Assembly (NCBI GenBank): GCA_019359545.1
Contig: JAHHHB010000002.1
Span: forward strand, 149,005 to 213,004
Source: Desmonostoc geniculatum HA4340-LM1
GTDB lineage: Bacteria > Cyanobacteriota > Cyanobacteriia > Cyanobacteriales > Nostocaceae
Length of the DNA stretch: 64,000 nucleotides
Reading direction: 5' to 3'
Part shown: positions 53,519-63,669 of the stretch, in pieces
Layout of the letters: each line of letters opens with the position of its first letter
Numbering within the stretch: position 1 is the first letter of the stretch
The notes under the pieces: generated by a model
Told to the model about the DNA's origin: nothing
The model's database searches: none
Seen by the model: the letters and a program-made list of their open reading frames with translations, nothing else
Translations under genes and position numbers: made by a program

Positions 53519-55447
53519 ATGGTAAAAACCCCTCCATCCCAATTTTCCCCAGATCAATACAAAGTTGATTCTGCAACAGAAAAAGTCGAAGCTTTGATAG
53601 AAGCGCCTGTATCAGATACTGAAATTGACCTAGACTTTCTCTACACTAGGGATATTGAATTTCGTCAGGAAACAATCTACTTTCTTGTAGTCGATCGCTT
53701 TTATGATGGCGATCCAGATAACAGCGAAGGTGCAAACTCAGAATTGTACGATCCAACTCGCCAAGAGTGGGGTAAGTACTGGGGTGGGGACTTGCAAGGT
53801 GTCATCGACAAATTGGACTATCTCAAAAACATGGGAGTTACCGCCCTTTGGCTAACTCCGTTGTTTGAACAGGTGGAAGAGTTATTTATTAGCAATGCGG
53901 CGATGCATGGCTATTGGACAAAAGACTTTAAGCGAATTAATCCTCGGTATATTGCTGACGGAGAGAACCCTTCTTTAAACGCTACTCAAGAAGAAAAAAA
54001 TACGACCTTCGATCGCTTAATTGCCGAACTCCACAAGCGCAATATGAAGCTGGTGTTAGATATTGTCTGCAACCATAGCAGTCCTGATACCAGCGGTAGC
54101 AAAGGTGAATTGTATGATGATGGCGTCAAAATTGCCGACTTCAATGATGATGTCAATCACTGGTATCACCACTATGGCGAAGTGCAAAACTGGGAAGACG
54201 AATGGCAAGTGCAAAACTGTGAATTAGCCGGTTTAGCAACCTTTAATGAAAACAATACTGATTACCGACAGTATATCAAGTCAGCAATTAAACAATGGCT
54301 AGACCGGGGTGTAGATGCACTGCGGGTGGATACTGTAAAACATATGCCGATTTGGTTTTGGCAAGAATTCACCGGTGACATCACCAATCACAAACCAGAT
54401 GTGTTTATTTTTGGTGAGTGGATTTACAGTAATCCTGCTGACGATCGCTCCGTGGAATTTGCCAACCACTCAGGCATGACCATGCTAGACTTTGGGCTAT
54501 GTGTGGCAATTCGGGCAGCACTCGCGCAAGGTTCCGAAAACGGATTCCAGACAATTCAATATATTTTTGACCAAGATCATCGCTACAGTGGGGCTACAGA
54601 GTTAGTCACCTTTATCGATAACCACGATATGCCCCGCTTCCAATCGCTCAATCCCGATCCAGCGATGTTGAAGGTGGCGATCGCCTTGATTATGACATCT
54701 CGCGGTATTCCCTGTATATATTACGGCACAGAACAGTATCTACACAACGACACTGACGGCGGTAACGATCCATATAATCGCCCGATGATGGAAAGTTGGG
54801 ATACAGATACAGAGGTATATCGCTATATCAGGTTATTGTCTGGCTTACGGCGACTCAATCCCGCAGTCTCAATGGGTAGCCACTGGCAAAAATACTTAAC
54901 AGCAGATGTTTATTGTTACATTCGCCGCTATCGTGATTCACTGTGTTTTGTAGCTTTAAACCGGGGAGGAGAAGTTACTTTACCAGAAGTAGACACAGAA
55001 TTACCTGATGGCGAACATACTTGCGTCGTGACTCGCAACAAGTATGAGGTAAAAGACGGTAAAATTTACGACTTAGTACTCCAAGAACGGGGAGTGATTG
55101 TTTTCAGCCACGTTGGAGAACGGATTAAAGCGCAAACCATAGTCCGCGTGCAGCTCAATGGCGTGCAAACTCAACCTGGTGAAACCATTGTTGTGACTGG
55201 AGACTGCCCAGAGTTAGGCAACTGGGATATCAGCAAAGCCTATCCCTTAGAATACATCAATACCAATACTTGGTTTGCGGAGATTCCCTTTAATGAGAGT
55301 GCAGGTAAGTTGATTGCTTATAAATATGCTATGTGGCGGGAAGGGCGATCGCCTTTGCGGGAAAATCTCGTTAACCGCCGCTGGGTGATTGCCAAGGAAG
55401 GCACTGTTAAATGGCGTGATACCTGGGCTTCGGGACGGGAATCGTAG
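53519..55447 (+). CDS. GH13 alpha-amylase-family enzyme with C-terminal CBM20
   Basis: A 642-aa glycoside hydrolase. The catalytic barrel has all four GH13 regions: DIVCNHS (about 180), GVDALRVDTVKHM (nucleophile Asp about 269), FGEWI (acid/base Glu about 299), and FIDNHDMPRF (stabilising Asp about 369). DRFYDGDPDNSEGAN and YWGGDLQGVIDKLDYLKNMG near the N-terminus are like cyclodextrin glucanotransferases and related amylases. The C-terminal ~105 residues are a CBM20 starch-binding module (VRVQLNGVQTQPGETIVVTG, CPELGNWDISKAYPLEY, KYAMWREGR). There is no signal peptide, so it probably acts on intracellular glycogen. ATG 53519 is chosen over an upstream TTG. Confidence 0.92.
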   Translation: MVKTPPSQFSPDQYKVDSATEKVEALIEAPVSDTEIDLDFLYTRDIEFRQETIYFLVVDRFYDGDPDNSEGANSELYDPTRQEWGKYWGGDLQGVIDKLDYLKNMGVTALWLTPLFEQVEELFISNAAMHGYWTKDFKRINPRYIADGENPSLNATQEEKNTTFDRLIAELHKRNMKLVLDIVCNHSSPDTSGSKGELYDDGVKIADFNDDVNHWYHHYGEVQNWEDEWQVQNCELAGLATFNENNTDYRQYIKSAIKQWLDRGVDALRVDTVKHMPIWFWQEFTGDITNHKPDVFIFGEWIYSNPADDRSVEFANHSGMTMLDFGLCVAIRAALAQGSENGFQTIQYIFDQDHRYSGATELVTFIDNHDMPRFQSLNPDPAMLKVAIALIMTSRGIPCIYYGTEQYLHNDTDGGNDPYNRPMMESWDTDTEVYRYIRLLSGLRRLNPAVSMGSHWQKYLTADVYCYIRRYRDSLCFVALNRGGEVTLPEVDTELPDGEHTCVVTRNKYEVKDGKIYDLVLQERGVIVFSHVGERIKAQTIVRVQLNGVQTQPGETIVVTGDCPELGNWDISKAYPLEYINTNTWFAEIPFNESAGKLIAYKYAMWREGRSPLRENLVNRRWVIAKEGTVKWRDTWASGRES

Positions 55448-55544
55448 AATTGGGACTGGGGACTGGGGATTGGTTATTAATTCTTATCCCTCACTCTCTC
55501 ACTCCCTCATCTCCCTACTCAGCACTAAATTATAGAGAGCAAAA

Positions 55545-55836
55545 TTTTTGCGTCTGTGGTTGGTGAACTACTCCGCCGTAAGATGGACGGAGCTTCCCAA
55601 TTCATCGGGAATAGCCTCCAGAACTCCGTAGTACTAGAAAGTCTGACATTCCCTCCAAGGGCAGGAGTCCTGGTTCCCAAGACCCAAATCTTTCTCTTGC
55701 GACACTTACCTATACAGCTTGGTTTTCGCTTATGGCATTGGTGGTCAAGACCCAATAACTCTACCAGAAAATTTTGGCGCTTCGTTATGCATCCAGTATT
55801 GTTTTTTTGCTGAAGCAAAAACAAATACTGGATGCA
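55545..55836 (-). mobile_element. 3' end remnant of an IS200/IS605-type element plus strong hairpin
   Basis: On the minus strand, 55810-55560 reads a tail like that of TnpB (SSTTEFWRLFPMNWEAPS) and finishes in a hairpin with CTCCGCCGTAAGATGGACGG (55570-55590 on plus), similar to right ends and reRNA scaffolds of cyanobacterial tnpB elements. At its right boundary, 55788-55836 is a near-perfect inverted repeat with half-site TGCATCCAGTATTGTTTTTT and a 4-nt loop. The catalytic part is absent. Confidence 0.5.
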
Positions 55837-55969
55837 ATCCTCACCAAGAGCTCACAATACCTACCGTTAGAGTACATTGTTCGCGTTAGCGTCTCGCAGA
55901 GAAGGTGGGGACTTCCGCGACACGTTAAACTAAATAACAAACCTCACAAAAAGTGCAAAGGCAGTTTCT
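55837..55969. other. Repeat-derived spacer
   Basis: It includes TTCGCGTTAGCGTCTCGCAG (about 55881), an interspersed repeat seen elsewhere in the window. No gene. Confidence 0.45.
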
Positions 55970-56169
55970 ATGACCTCTGCAACAAATCCATCCACCGCCC
56001 TCACCCCCTTCCCAGACAACAACACCAAAGGGCTGAACACGAATCACAAAGGGCTGAACAGGAACACCAAAGGGCTGAACAGGAACGCCAAAGGGCTGAA
56101 CAGGAATCCCAAAGGGCTGAACGCCTAGCTGCTCAATTGCGATCGCTTGGTCTTGAACCAGAAGCTTAA
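55970..56169 (+). pseudogene. Internally deleted Uma2 family gene (start and tail only)
   Basis: The start reads MTSATNPSTALTPFPD, which I recognise as a typical Uma2-family N-terminus. After a frame change the sequence is the Arg/Ala/Glu-rich tail HESQRAEQEHQRAEQERQRA ending in RLAAQLRSLGLEPEA, the usual C-terminus of the same family. Roughly 200 codons of nuclease core are missing between them. The tail is encoded by 21-bp CAAAGGGCTGAACAGGAAC repeats (about 56028-56130), seven residues per unit. A plus-strand frame starting at 55774 reads through the tail but is a chance fusion. Confidence 0.72.
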
Positions 56170-56270
56170 TATTTTGCTACGAATTATGAATTTAAAATGA
56201 CTGGTGTAAAATTGTCATCTGTGGCTTAATTTCTTTAGACACAGATTTTACTGCTACCAGGGTAATCACG

Positions 56271-57431
56271 ATGACAAATAGACCTCCTTCCGAACCTGAG
56301 TCATCCCAAAGAACTGCCCTTGGCTTTGATGAATTTATAGCCATTTTGGTTGCCTTCACCACTATCGGAGCAATTCTTTTTTGGTCACTGTCTCGCAGAG
56401 ATTCTAGCTGGAATTTCAACGGGTTGTTGTCACCTTCCTCCACTTCGTCTGGTAGCGCTTACCCTGATCGAGTATTACCTTCCCCTACTCCCAAAGTAGA
56501 ACCAAATACATTCCCCAAATTCAACTCATCTGGACCTGAGGCTGTTGAACCCAAGACACCTTCATTGCCTACTAATAGCGCAACTCCTTCCCATGAAGTG
56601 TTACCACTTGCTGAGGTAACCCCGACTCAATCCCCACAACCACAGACGCCTGTATCCTCTTCATCAGTGCTTGAGCCATCAATTACATCATCAGCCTTGC
56701 CTTTAGTAACTCCAGCAAAACAAAAATCAGTTATTCCGCCGCCAATTGCATTTAACGATGTGCCTAATAACTTCTGGGGTCGGCGTTTTATAGATGTTCT
56801 TTCTTCTCGTGGTATTCTCAAGGGATTTCCGGATTATTCTTTTAGACCAAATCAACCTGTAAACCGCGCTGAATTTGCTGCCATACTACAAAAAGCTTTC
56901 GACCAAGAACTGTCTAAAAGTGCGATCGCATTTCAAGATGTACCAGCAACATTCTGGGCAAATCCAGCAATTAACCAAGCCATCACTACCGGATTTCTCA
57001 AAGGTTACCCGAAAAACACCTTCAAGCCACAAGAAAATATTTCACGAGTACAAGTTTTAGTTGCCCTTGCTAGTGGGTTGAATTTGAAAACACCTACTTC
57101 GCCGAATCAGATTTTAAGTATTTATCAAGATGCTAAAGATATTCCCGCTTATGCTACCAGTAGAATAGCTGCTGCTACAGCCAATGGACTTGTAGTTAAC
57201 TATCCAAACCCACAAGTTCTTGCTCCTAACAAAGTAGCGACTCGTGCTGAAGTGGCGGCGATGATTCATCAAGCTTTAGTTAAACAAGGTAAATTGAAGG
57301 GAATTTCATCTGAGAACATTGTGCGTAGGCCTAGCCCAACCCAGGCATCGCCAAATATATCTCCAGAACCTTTGCGGACTCGAAAACAAAACCCAAAGGT
57401 TAACTTATCAGCAGGTGGTTCATCTCAATAA
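56271..57431 (+). CDS. SLH-domain membrane-anchored protein
   Basis: A 386-aa protein with one N-terminal membrane segment (FIAILVAFTTIGAILFWSLS), then about 120 residues of Pro/Ser/Thr-rich linker, then three S-layer-homology repeats: FNDVPNNFWGRRFIDVLSSR with NRAEFAAIL, FQDVPATFWANPAINQAITT with SRVQVLVAL, and YQDAKDIPAYATSRIAAATA with TRAEVAAMI. SLH domains bind pyruvylated cell-wall polymer, so the protein probably links cytoplasmic membrane and peptidoglycan. ATG 56271. The C-terminal 45 residues are basic and disordered. Confidence 0.9.
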   Translation: MTNRPPSEPESSQRTALGFDEFIAILVAFTTIGAILFWSLSRRDSSWNFNGLLSPSSTSSGSAYPDRVLPSPTPKVEPNTFPKFNSSGPEAVEPKTPSLPTNSATPSHEVLPLAEVTPTQSPQPQTPVSSSSVLEPSITSSALPLVTPAKQKSVIPPPIAFNDVPNNFWGRRFIDVLSSRGILKGFPDYSFRPNQPVNRAEFAAILQKAFDQELSKSAIAFQDVPATFWANPAINQAITTGFLKGYPKNTFKPQENISRVQVLVALASGLNLKTPTSPNQILSIYQDAKDIPAYATSRIAAATANGLVVNYPNPQVLAPNKVATRAEVAAMIHQALVKQGKLKGISSENIVRRPSPTQASPNISPEPLRTRKQNPKVNLSAGGSSQ

Positions 57432-57514
57432 ACTAAAATTTTGGTTGGATTTTAAATTTTAGATTTTGACTGGGAAAAGTCAACTATTATGAGAGTAAAT
57501 TTGTATTAGTATTA

Positions 57515-57543
57515 GTAGGGGTTTAGCAATGCTAAACCCCTAC
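57515..57543. terminator. Bidirectional hairpin between convergent genes
   Basis: A perfect 14-bp stem with half-site GTAGGGGTTTAGCA around a single central A lies between the ends of the SLH gene (57431, plus) and the CAAD gene (57611, minus). It is well placed as a shared terminator. It also resembles genome-wide palindromic repeats, so it may be a co-opted repeat. Confidence 0.7.
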
Positions 57544-57610
57544 CTTAGTTTTGGTCAGAAAAAATTATCTCTGCCGCTGTCTCAACAAGTATTCAAATGT
57601 GCTTGTGGTA

Positions 57611-58048
57611 TTAAGCTTCTGGAATTTGTTTACCGACAACTTGTGATTTAAGAGTAGTGATTTCACTAGTTAACTCTTTCCTAGTTGAGGCTTTGAGTAA
57701 ATAGCGGTAAACAAACCAAACAGAATAACCAATACCAATCAACTCAAAGGTAGGAGCTACCAAGGGAATATCATTCAAAGCATCTAATACTGCCAAGAGT
57801 ACTTTAACCCCAACAATTGCTCCCACAATTAAACCAACGGTAACTAGGGGCTGCTTATATTGATTAAAGAAGCTTCCCACATATTCAGGCAATGTTGCTA
57901 AAAAGCTAGAAACTTGCTCCCCGTATTTGAGCCATTCATCTTGAGGCTGCGCGGGAGGCTGGAGTTTAGTTATAGTCCCCGTTTGGCTGTTGATTCCTGG
58001 CACTGTAGCCTCTTTGGATGTGGTTTCCGTAAATTCTTGTTCTGACAT
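57611..58048 (-). CDS. CAAD/CURT1-like thylakoid membrane protein
   Basis: A 145-aa protein with a polar N-terminus, an amphipathic helix (EQVSSFLATLPEYVGSFFNQ), two close hydrophobic helices (LVTVGLIVGAIVGVKVLLAV and APTFELIGIGYSVWFVYRYL), and a C-terminal helix (KELTSEITTLKSQVVG). This is the CAAD domain, first seen appended to cyanobacterial aminoacyl-tRNA synthetases and homologous to plant CURT1 thylakoid-curvature proteins. Here it stands alone, so thylakoid membrane shaping is the likely role. ATG 58048 has GGGAGTG seven bases upstream and is better than the GTG/ATG codons further up. Confidence 0.88.
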   Translation of the reverse strand: MSEQEFTETTSKEATVPGINSQTGTITKLQPPAQPQDEWLKYGEQVSSFLATLPEYVGSFFNQYKQPLVTVGLIVGAIVGVKVLLAVLDALNDIPLVAPTFELIGIGYSVWFVYRYLLKASTRKELTSEITTLKSQVVGKQIPEA

Positions 58049-58060
58049 TTTCACTCCCAT

Positions 58061-58843
58061 TAATTTGACAGTTGAGTTTTTCTAATCTGGATAATTACAA
58101 CCAAAAGGGTGTTGATTAGCTAATGCATGAGTCCACCACTACAAATTGGGTCAAGAGCAGAAAACGGTTTTAGTATCCTATAACCATAATTGCCCCGTAA
58201 TATCTACTGCATCAACTACAAGGTAGAAAGTCAGTAGGAGGATAGAACTCAGAAGGCAGCAGAATGTATTATAATCAACTTTCTGAGTTTCATTTTTTGT
58301 CATCAACTAAAATCCTCAGGTTGTAGATATTATCCGATTCCGTCTCATTTGCTCATAATCGTACTAAATCTAAGTACAAATCATGCAAAAATTAATCCAC
58401 CTCTCATTTATATAAGCTTAAAAGCCGATTTTATCCGATATTAAAGCTATCTTAAGGTGGGATGGTCAATAAACGCATTGGTATTGATATTAATACGTAA
58501 TATAAGTTTTTCTGTGTTTACATATACTAGACTTGGAAACTATTTTATGATGATGGGACTGGGGATTGGGGACTGGGGATTGGGGACTGGGGACTGGGGA
58601 TTGGGTACTGGGTGCGGAAGATTAGCTACAATCCAATTCCTAATCCCCAGTCCCTACTGCCTACTCCCTACTCCCTACTTCCCAGTCCCCAGTCCCCAGC
58701 ATAAGCTTATCCTAATTATCTGGTGAGTAATGATTTGCTCTTGCTATAAAAGAGGATAATCTAGATGTTAATCACCAGTTAAAGTGTTTGCACAAGCTAG
58801 ACTGATTTGGTGATGTTTGCGGGAAGGCAAGGAGGTTTGAGAA
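58061..58843. other. Long spacer with GGGGACT/CCCCAGT inverted tracts
   Basis: About 780 bp without a gene. The first 490 bp are unremarkable AT-rich sequence. From 58556 to 58612 there are tandem GGGGATT/GGGGACT units, and from 58640 to 58698 complementary CCCAGTCCCTAC-type units, able to form a long imperfect hairpin. The last 140 bp form the leader of the kinase gene, with AAGGAGG near 58828. Confidence 0.7.
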
Positions 58844-60568
58844 ATGCCAACTCAAAAGCCAACCCCTATTGACAGCAGTTCAGAAAGCAAAAAAGTGTCA
58901 GCGTCAGAGCCATCAACAGACGAACTCCCGACCATAGAATTTCCCTCACAAGGGAAACTCAAAGCCAGTTCTTGGCGCATTCATCAAAAAATTGGCTACG
59001 GGTACTTTGTAGCTATTGGAATTGGTTTTTTTGGCTCACTGACTGGGCTGGTAATCGCCAACTATTACCGAGGAAGGGAAGTCAGGCAATTAAATCAAGC
59101 TCATGAACAAGGACAATTACTGAGTAATTATAAGGATGCAGTAGTAGGGGCACAATTGCATAGTTCTAACTTAGTTGCTGTGTTGGAAAATTCACAACGG
59201 TTGGAAAGCAAAAAAGCTGATTTTCTCAAAAGTTTTGAAAAAGCTAAGCAACTAGAGTCAAAAATTAACGGATTTATTGACAGTAAACCTCGAAGACTAG
59301 CTGCAACAAGTTCGACTTTACAGACGTTATTGCAGGATTATGAAACTAATTTAAAAGCTTATGTTGAACAAATTGAGGCGGTTTTAGAGAAAATTGATTC
59401 CCAGCCAGTACAGCCCGAAGAGATTTCTTCAGCCCGATCGCAGTTATTAAAAATCATGCGTAGTGATACAGCCATGCGGCTAGATCAGCTTTCGCAAAAT
59501 TTGACTAATATCCTGCAAACTGCGGAAAATCAAGAGCAAGAAAGGCAAAAATCCGTTGAGGAGGCAAAAGTAGTTGAACGATTTATAGTGATTGCGAGTA
59601 TGCTGGTTTCCGTGGCGATCGCAGTTATTGTAGCTTGGCGGACTAGTCGAGCGATCGCTGAGCCAGTAATCGTTGTCACCCAAGTGGCTGAGCAAGTCGC
59701 AAGGAAATCTAATTTCGATTTGCGAGCTCCCATCACCACTGAAGATGAAATTGGTTTACTCGCCAAATCTCTGAATCGTTTGATTGAGGGAGTCTCTGAG
59801 CGAACTAAAGAATTACAACAAGCGAAAGAATTAGCTGAAGCTGCTAGCAAGGCAAAAAGCATATTTTTGGCAAATGTCAGCCACGAGTTACGCACACCAT
59901 TAAATGCTGTGATTGGCTTGAGCCAACTTCTAGAAGACGACGCCACCGATCTTAATTTATCGGCAGACTTTATCACAGACTTAGAGACAATTAACTCAGC
60001 CGGTAAACATCTACTGCACTTGATTAACGAAATCCTCGACTTGTCAAAAATTGAAGCGGGGAAAATGACTCTCTACCCAGAGACATTCGAGATTGCGACG
60101 CTGATTCATAATGTCGTTCTCACGGTCAAATCAACTATAGAAAAAAATGCCAATGTCTTAGAAGTGAATTTTGATGAGCAACTTGGCACTATGTACGCCG
60201 ATCAAACTCGGATGCGTCAGGTGTTATTAAATTTACTTAGTAATGCAGGTAAATTCACTACAAACGGCAAAGTTATTCTGACAGTCAAAAGAGAAAAAGA
60301 CGACTTGAGACCAGATGCTCCTTTGGGCAGCATTACTTTCACTGTCAGCGATACAGGCATAGGTATGTCTCACCGTCAACAGCAGCAATTATTTCAACCT
60401 TTTACACAAGGGGATACATCGACTACGAAAAGATACGGTGGTACAGGACTGGGTTTGGCAATTAGCCGTCACTTCTGTCAGATGATGGGCGGTGAAATTA
60501 TTGTCAACAGTCAGCCGGGAGTGGGTTCTACTTTCACTATTCGTCTGCCGATGACTGTACAGGAATAA
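58844..60568 (+). CDS. Membrane sensor histidine kinase (HAMP-HisKA-HATPase)
   Basis: A 574-aa two-component sensor. A disordered N-terminus precedes TM1 ([20 protein letters not shown], about 50-70), a helical extracytoplasmic sensor of about 180 residues, TM2 ([19 protein letters not shown], about 248-266), a HAMP segment, and HisKA with the phospho-acceptor His in [20 protein letters not shown] (about 349). The ATPase boxes are [17 protein letters not shown] (N), [20 protein letters not shown] (G1/F) and [20 protein letters not shown] (G2). All catalytic boxes are intact. It has no receiver domain and no response regulator gene beside it. The signal is unknown. The AAGGAGG site supports ATG 58844. 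Confidence 0.95.
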   Translation: MPTQKPTPIDSSSESKKVSASEPSTDELPTIEFPSQGKLKASSWRIHQKIGYGYFVAIGIGFFGSLTGLVIANYYRGREVRQLNQAHEQGQLLSNYKDAVVGAQLHSSNLVAVLENSQRLESKKADFLKSFEKAKQLESKINGFIDSKPRRLAATSSTLQTLLQDYETNLKAYVEQIEAVLEKIDSQPVQPEEISSARSQLLKIMRSDTAMRLDQLSQNLTNILQTAENQEQERQKSVEEAKVVERFIVIASMLVSVAIAVIVAWRTSRAIAEPVIVVTQVAEQVARKSNFDLRAPITTEDEIGLLAKSLNRLIEGVSERTKELQQAKELAEAASKAKSIFLANVSHELRTPLNAVIGLSQLLEDDATDLNLSADFITDLETINSAGKHLLHLINEILDLSKIEAGKMTLYPETFEIATLIHNVVLTVKSTIEKNANVLEVNFDEQLGTMYADQTRMRQVLLNLLSNAGKFTTNGKVILTVKREKDDLRPDAPLGSITFTVSDTGIGMSHRQQQQLFQPFTQGDTSTTKRYGGTGLGLAISRHFCQMMGGEIIVNSQPGVGSTFTIRLPMTVQE

Positions 60569-60748
60569 ACTAGGTGAAAGTGCGATCGCCAGAGAGTGGG
60601 AGATGAGGGAGCAGGGGAACTTCTCTTAATCATTTCCCTGCCAACGATGTTTTGCTATGCCCCTTCCTGCTCAACTGCTAGGGGTCGAATGTGGATGATA
60701 ACTCAACAGTCAACAATCAACAGTCAACACTCCCAATTCCCAAATTGA

Positions 60749-62830
60749 TCACGAATGAGGTTCCCCAACCAAGACAATTGAACACTTCAATTCTTGAATC
60801 ATCTGGGTTGTGACTTGGCTAACGGAGAGTCCGCCGGCTGTGCGATAACGGACGGAACGTAACACGACTAAATCAAAGGCTTGAGCTTGGCGAATTACTG
60901 CTCTAGCAACATCATCACCCCTAATGGTTTGAATATTCGTATTCACCTGTAACTGGCTCTTAGAGGCGATATCAGACAATTGAGAGACAAACTTTTCCAC
61001 TAGATTTGGGCGTGTGTTGCGATCGCAAACGTGCAACAATACAACTTCTGCCTGATTTACATCAGCCAAAATTTGGGCAAATCGTAAAGCGCCTATGGTT
61101 TGGCGAGTCAAATCTCCAACTGGTACAAGAATTTTTTGGATTGTCTTGGGACTGCTCAAAAGGCGCGTGACTGCTACCGGACAGTGAGAAGACCAGAAGA
61201 CACTATCAATTACATTACCAAATAAACGGGCACGTAAACCTGTTGTCCGCGACCAACCCATCACCACCAAATTAGCGTTTTGTTCTCGACTAGTGCGGCT
61301 AATTGCCAAAGCTATATCATCATCAATCCGATTTTTAGGTGACACTTCCACGTCAAATTCTTGACTGATTTCTCTAGCTAAATTCAATCTTTGCCGACTT
61401 TGGTCAAGTGCTGTTACTAATTGTGGATCGTCCATTTGGATATGTGCTTTAGTAATAGCTAATGGCACAATTTTTCCAGATTCATGACTAGCCAGCAATG
61501 CTGCCATTTCTATCAGATAACGCTGGGTTTGAGGGTTGTATATTGGGACCACAACAGTGAATGAGTCTTGTTTTTTTTCTGCTAATTCCCCTTCATTACC
61601 TCCCCACCAAGTAGCCAGACTATCTGTTTCAAAATCTGTTTCTTGCAGCTGTAAAGAAGAAGCAAATCTTGCTGTGATTACCGGGCCTAATATTGCAGTA
61701 ACCAGCATGAGGACAATCACACTGTTTAACACGCCTTCATTAATGAGCCGTTCACCCGCAGGATTCACACTTTGATAAGCTACCAAAGCTGCTGCTAGTG
61801 TAGCTGCTACCTGTGGCAGTGACAATGACCACATCGTTAACATTTCCGCCATATTATAGCGGTACAAAAGTTTGGCTAAGAATGCTGCGATAAATTTGCT
61901 ACCAATCAAAGCCACTACAATGATTAGAGTCAACCAAATTGAACTGAGGGTTTTGATAAATGCCGGAATATTAATTAATAATCCCATGTCCACAAAGAAA
62001 CAAGGGATAAACAAAACACTGCCAATAAACTCAATTTTTTCTTTGACTGGGCTACGTCCCAAAACATCGTTGACAGCTAAACCTGCTAAAAAAGCACCAA
62101 CAATTTTTTCAACTCCAATTATCTGCGCTCCCACAGATGCCAAAAATAATGCTAGTAATATAAATAAAAACTGGTTACTTTGTTCGTCTCCAGAACGACG
62201 AAAAAATTCTTTTCCTGCCCAGTCAAAACCAAACAGAACAACAACTGAGTAAATTGCTAATCCACCTAACAACATCGCTAAACTCAAGGCTGAGAATTCA
62301 CCTCCATGAATTCCCACACAAATTGCTAATACCAGCAAAGCACCTGTGTCAGTAAAAATCGTGGCACCAATGGTCACAGTTACAGCTTCATTTGTGACCA
62401 CACCCAGACGGCTGACAATTGGATATGCCAAGAGAGTATGTGAGGCTAGTAAAGAACCAATTAAGACTGAAGAATTCCAACTAAAATTGAATAAACGTCC
62501 GGTAATAATGCCAGCAATTAATGGAACTATGAATGTGAGTATTCCAAACCCAATTGAGCGATTTTTAGTTTTCTTGAACTGTTCTAAGTCAATTTCTAAA
62601 CCTGCTACGAACATCAAATAAAGTTTACCGATATCCGAAAGCAGTTTCATAGTGTCAGACTCGGAGTTTAACAACTTTAGCCCGTTTTCTCCTAGAATTA
62701 TCCCTGCAAGCAACAATCCCACTAACCCAGGAAGTCGCAGACGTTCAAATATAGGTGGTACAGTAAAGATTACTGTCAGGAGAATGGTAAATGCAATGAT
62801 CGGACTGTCTGTTAACAAGCTTGCTGGCAT
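60749..62830 (-). CDS. CPA2-type Na+/K+-H+ antiporter with C-terminal USP domains
   Basis: A 693-aa transporter. Residues 1-390 hold about 12 membrane segments of the CPA2 (KefB/NhaS3-like) fold (PPIFERLRLPGLVGLLLAGI, SDIGKLYLMFVAGLEIDLEQ, FTDTGALLVLAICVGIHGGE with paired acidic positions, VGAFLAGLAVNDVLGRSPVK). Residues about 410-690 are two tandem universal-stress-protein-like domains; the first ends with the nucleotide-loop pattern GWSRTTGLRARLFGNVIDSV. This architecture is widespread in cyanobacteria. The USP part is likely a cytosolic nucleotide-sensing regulator. The transported ion (Na+ or K+) is not decided by sequence. Confidence 0.92.
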   Translation of the reverse strand: MPASLLTDSPIIAFTILLTVIFTVPPIFERLRLPGLVGLLLAGIILGENGLKLLNSESDTMKLLSDIGKLYLMFVAGLEIDLEQFKKTKNRSIGFGILTFIVPLIAGIITGRLFNFSWNSSVLIGSLLASHTLLAYPIVSRLGVVTNEAVTVTIGATIFTDTGALLVLAICVGIHGGEFSALSLAMLLGGLAIYSVVVLFGFDWAGKEFFRRSGDEQSNQFLFILLALFLASVGAQIIGVEKIVGAFLAGLAVNDVLGRSPVKEKIEFIGSVLFIPCFFVDMGLLINIPAFIKTLSSIWLTLIIVVALIGSKFIAAFLAKLLYRYNMAEMLTMWSLSLPQVAATLAAALVAYQSVNPAGERLINEGVLNSVIVLMLVTAILGPVITARFASSLQLQETDFETDSLATWWGGNEGELAEKKQDSFTVVVPIYNPQTQRYLIEMAALLASHESGKIVPLAITKAHIQMDDPQLVTALDQSRQRLNLAREISQEFDVEVSPKNRIDDDIALAISRTSREQNANLVVMGWSRTTGLRARLFGNVIDSVFWSSHCPVAVTRLLSSPKTIQKILVPVGDLTRQTIGALRFAQILADVNQAEVVLLHVCDRNTRPNLVEKFVSQLSDIASKSQLQVNTNIQTIRGDDVARAVIRQAQAFDLVVLRSVRYRTAGGLSVSQVTTQMIQELKCSIVLVGEPHS

Positions 62831-63669
62831 TTGTAATAAATAAACCTAATTTATAAGTGTACTCTATAGATACGAAAATTCACTTAAAATTTCCGTAGGC
62901 TTAAGTTTTTTTGATTACCATTAATTAAATCTTTAACAGCATAATTGTTGCACTGCGATCACAATTCTATCTTAAGAAGGGTTTGTTTAGATCCATAGAT
63001 AGAAATATATAGCAGAATTCAGAATTCAGGAGTCAGAATTCAGAATTAGAATAAGCTCTGGGTCTAGCTTTTAAACTTAAATGGTGTACTTCATTAACTT
63101 TAAATCTGCTGTATATAGATTTTGAGATTGCGAACATTATGGATATTTCAATAACTATAAATAGTATTTAGAATTTGTCAATCGTGATATTTTAGAGAAA
63201 TACAAGTTTTTGTAGAAAATAATTCAAAATATTAGCCTTTTAATAACTTTCATGTAAAAATAATCTCAATATATTGTTAAATTACAACATCAAGTTTGGT
63301 AATGTAGAGCAATAGAAACTAATCAAATCATTCTTGTGATACGCTTATACCAATTCTCTATGAAGATACGCCTAATTATTCTGGGACAAACCTCCGCGAC
63401 GGCAGTCGCTTCAAGTCGGCAGAGCCGCCCAACGCGCTGCCTCACCTTTGCGTTAACCTCTGCGTACCTTTGCGTTTAAAAAAAAGCGGCATAATTGGCG
63501 CAGCTTCACAAAGAAACGGTATTAGCTGCTTGGAGGTAAATCGCTGTGATGCGATCGCAAGTATATTTGCTTATAGTCCAGCCATATCTGGAAAAATCTG
63601 GAAGAGCGCTCCTATGGGTTCCTATCAATGATAATTTTAAGCATTGAGAACCCCTAAAAATCAGAGTTT
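62831..63669. other. Repeat-bearing spacer upstream of chlM
   Basis: 840 bp. It contains GAATTCAGAATTCAGGAGTC repeats (63014-63050), a CTTTAAATCTGCTGTATATA stretch shared with 41690-41710, AT-rich sequence (63110-63340), and the MITE at 63347-63522. The last 150 bp are the probable chlM promoter and leader. No gene is supported. Confidence 0.6.
63347..63522. mobile_element. MITE with ATACCA/GGTAT ends, second copy
   Basis: The left end ATACCAATTCTCTATGAAGA and the right end TTCACAAAGAAACGGTAT, with ATACGCC / GGCGCAG inside, match the ends at 29564-29679. The centre is different and longer: a GCAAAGG-type repeat with TTTGCGTTAACCTCTGCGTA. Confidence 0.6.

Noticed and set aside
55774..56169. 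131-aa protein ending in QRAEQE repeats
   Set aside because: The first 65 codons are the inverted repeat, interspersed repeats and out-of-frame Uma2 start; only the tail is meaningful, and it belongs to a deleted Uma2 gene.
58457..58726. 89-codon plus-strand frame
   Set aside because: Most of it reads through GGGGACT/CCCCAGT tandem repeats; the peptide is repetitive Gly-Trp-Leu and not credible.
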